8,093 nt of DNA. Origin: Cyanobacteria bacterium OH_SFB_17. GTDB taxonomy: Bacteria > Cyanobacteriota > Vampirovibrionia > Gastranaerophilales > Gastranaerophilaceae. Below, piece after piece: positions 7,241 through 8,093 of the stretch. The stretch covers positions 1 to 8,093 of the forward strand of contig JAEWYI010000025.1 in the NCBI GenBank assembly GCA_023395735.1, written 5' to 3'. The notes below the pieces were generated by a model. The model searched no databases, was not told the origin of the DNA, and saw only the letters and a list, made by a program, of their open reading frames with translations. The translations under genes were made by a program, and so were the position numbers. Within the stretch, counting starts at the first letter, position 1, and the number at the start of each line of letters is the position of its first letter.

Positions 7241-7819
7241 CTAAAAATTATCCGCCAAAAGCTCAAAATAAGCCTGAGGATGCAAGCATGTTGGGCACAC
7301 CTGAGGTGCCGCAACACCATATACTGTTCTTCCGCAATTTCTGCATTTCCAATGGACTTCTACAGATTTTTTGAAAACAGAACAATCGTCAATGTTTTTA
7401 ACAAGCGCCAAATATCTTGCTTCATGATGAATTTCTGCCTCTAACACTTGCCTAAAAGTATTTGCTACATCCAAAAATCCTTCTTCTTTAGCTATCTCAG
7501 CAGATTCCGGATACAATTTTGTCCACTCTTCATGCTCACCTGACGCCGCGTGTTTAAGATTTTCCAAAGTCGTTCCTAAATGAAATGGATAAAATGCATC
7601 AACCCTTGCAATCCCAGAACCTAAATGCTTATAAAAAAGCTTTGCATGCTCTTTTTCGTTGTCAGCCGTTTCTAAAAATATCCCGGAAATTTGCTCGTAT
7701 CCCTCCTTTTTTGCAATAGAAGCAAAATAAGTGTAACGATTTCTAGCCTGAGATTCACCAGCAAAAGCATTGATAAGACACTGTTGAGTCTTTGTTCCTT
7801 CCAATCTGTTTTCTGTCAT
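7241..7819 (-). CDS. rbr: Rubrerythrin
   Basis: Rubrerythrin is a cytoplasmic non-heme diiron peroxidase that reduces hydrogen peroxide to water in anaerobes, with electrons passing through its rubredoxin-like iron site. The 192 residues contain both modules in the classic order. The ferritin-like four-helix domain carries GESQARNRY (E22), ETADNEKEH (E55, H58), GEHEEW (E95, E98) and EAEIHHEARY (E129, H132), which are the diiron ligands in ExxH patterns. The C-terminal rubredoxin-like domain has WKCRNCG (C159, C162) and CPTCLHP (C175, C178), ending in the usual YFELL. Every expected ligand is present. The ATG at 7819 follows a near-perfect ribosome site. The gene seems to be its own unit: a weak terminator-like element precedes it and a hairpin follows it. 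An electron donor such as rubredoxin or a reductase is not in the window. Confidence 0.97.
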   Translation of the reverse strand: MTENRLEGTKTQQCLINAFAGESQARNRYTYFASIAKKEGYEQISGIFLETADNEKEHAKLFYKHLGSGIARVDAFYPFHLGTTLENLKHAASGEHEEWTKLYPESAEIAKEEGFLDVANTFRQVLEAEIHHEARYLALVKNIDDCSVFKKSVEVHWKCRNCGRTVYGVAAPQVCPTCLHPQAYFELLADNF

Positions 7820-7824
7820 AAAAA

Positions 7825-7832
7825 CCTCCTTT
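7825..7832 (-). promoter_or_regulatory. Strong ribosome binding site AAAGGAGG for rubrerythrin
   Basis: AAAGGAGG lies 5 nt before the ATG at 7819 and is a near-perfect anti-16S match. It shows that this organism uses Shine-Dalgarno initiation, which makes its absence at mnmG and the AsmA-like gene informative. A TTGAAA at 7856-7851 could be a -35, but I find no -10 at proper spacing. Confidence 0.8.
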
Positions 7833-7859
7833 AATAAAAAGGATAAAAAGTTTCAACAC

Positions 7860-7882
7860 AAAAAAACATATCCAAAAGGATA
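7860..7882 (-). terminator. Short hairpin plus T7 run, weak intrinsic terminator
   Basis: On the minus strand TATCC-TTTT-GGATA (7882-7869) is a perfect 5-bp inverted repeat, followed after TG by seven T (7866-7860). It begins 11 nt after the stop codon of the right-edge reading frame, the expected place for its terminator. The stem is short and half A/T, so termination would be inefficient. The same palindrome could instead be an operator upstream of rubrerythrin. Confidence 0.45.
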
Positions 7883-7893
7883 ATTCTTAATGG

Positions 7894-8093
7894 CTACGAA
7901 AGCAAAAATGCCAGAGTCAATAGAATTAAAAAATCGTTCACTGTATTTCTTATTGAAAAAAATCGCAACATGAACCAATCAGAACCCTCTTCTTGATGCA
8001 TTTTCCAGTTTTCCATAACACCCATCCAAAACTTTTTCTCTCTTGTATCAGTGTTCATTATTTTTAAAACCCCAAAAGCTCTTGGAAGAGTCA
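7894..8093 (-). CDS. C-terminal end of an unidentified protein with a hydrophobic tail (cut by right edge)
   Basis: An open minus-strand frame enters from the right edge (first full codon at 8091) and ends at TAG 7896-7894, giving 65 visible residues. I recognise no family. The visible part has a charged, aromatic stretch (REKKFWMGVMENWKMHQEEG) and ends with a hydrophobic helix, NDFLILLTLAFLLS, that could be a membrane segment. An internal ATG at 8058 would give a 54-residue small membrane protein, but no ribosome site precedes it, so I favour the end of a longer gene. The terminator-like hairpin just downstream and the same orientation as rubrerythrin support a real gene. Confidence 0.5.
   Translation of the reverse strand, partial: TLPRAFGVLKIMNTDTREKKFWMGVMENWKMHQEEGSDWFMLRFFSIRNTVNDFLILLTLAFLLS

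Noticed and set aside
7297..7310. Palindrome-like GCACACCTGAGGTGC inside rubrerythrin, resembling the intergenic CCTGAG hairpin
   Set aside because: It encodes the conserved residues around P172-C175 of the rubredoxin domain, so the coding constraint explains it. The shared CCTGAGG is too short to call a repeat family.
7890..7973. 27-codon plus-strand ORF (ATG at 7890) with AGGA 9 nt upstream
   Set aside because: It overlaps the right-edge minus-strand frame, has no visible promoter or terminator, and its length is within chance expectation.
1..8093. Search for mobile elements, CRISPR arrays, tRNAs, riboswitches and defence genes
   Set aside because: I found no regularly spaced repeats, transposase motifs, terminal inverted repeats or tRNA-like folds. 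Nearly all the sequence is accounted for by long conserved genes.

Overview
This is an AT-rich bacterial window made mostly of conserved chromosomal genes. There is no insertion sequence, phage gene, CRISPR array, tRNA or rRNA that I can support. Rubrerythrin points to an anaerobic or microaerobic lifestyle. A 1313-residue AsmA/TamB-like protein and an MpaA-type murein-peptide amidase point to a two-membrane (diderm) cell with peptidoglycan. MnmG has the GGPAK-type FAD loop common in Firmicutes and Cyanobacteria rather than the GGIGK type of E. coli. An AT-rich, diderm, anaerobic relative of Cyanobacteria (Melainabacteria/Gastranaerophilales-like) would fit, but that assignment is inference and no taxonomic marker gene is present.

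Layout. From 1 to 2492 the minus strand carries mnmG followed 15 nt later by an MpaA-like M14 carboxypeptidase cut by the left edge, probably one operon. From 2537 to 3181 the plus strand carries a secreted, tyrosine-rich protein of unknown function. It is divergent from mnmG across a 44-bp gap that must hold both promoters. It converges on the next gene with 8 bp between the stop codons. From 3190 to 7131 the minus strand carries the AsmA-like protein. Upstream of it, also on the minus strand, are a 109-bp intergenic stretch with a hairpin, a direct repeat and an unusual leader, then rubrerythrin (7241-7819). At the right edge is the end of another minus-strand reading frame (stop at 7894), followed by a short hairpin and a T7 run.

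How the genes work together. mnmG (tRNA wobble modification) and the amidase (peptidoglycan recycling) share a transcript but no obvious pathway. The AsmA-like protein and the secreted protein are both envelope-directed. Rubrerythrin is a stand-alone peroxide-defence enzyme. The most interesting signals are at starts. mnmG and the AsmA-like gene both have a perfect TATAAT only 6-8 nt before the ATG and no usable Shine-Dalgarno sequence at that ATG, so both could make leaderless mRNAs. Rubrerythrin and the secreted protein have normal ribosome sites. The AsmA-like gene also has a strong AGGAGG that serves a 7-codon TTG mini-ORF ending in an ATGA overlap with the real start. I see no convincing new multi-gene system.
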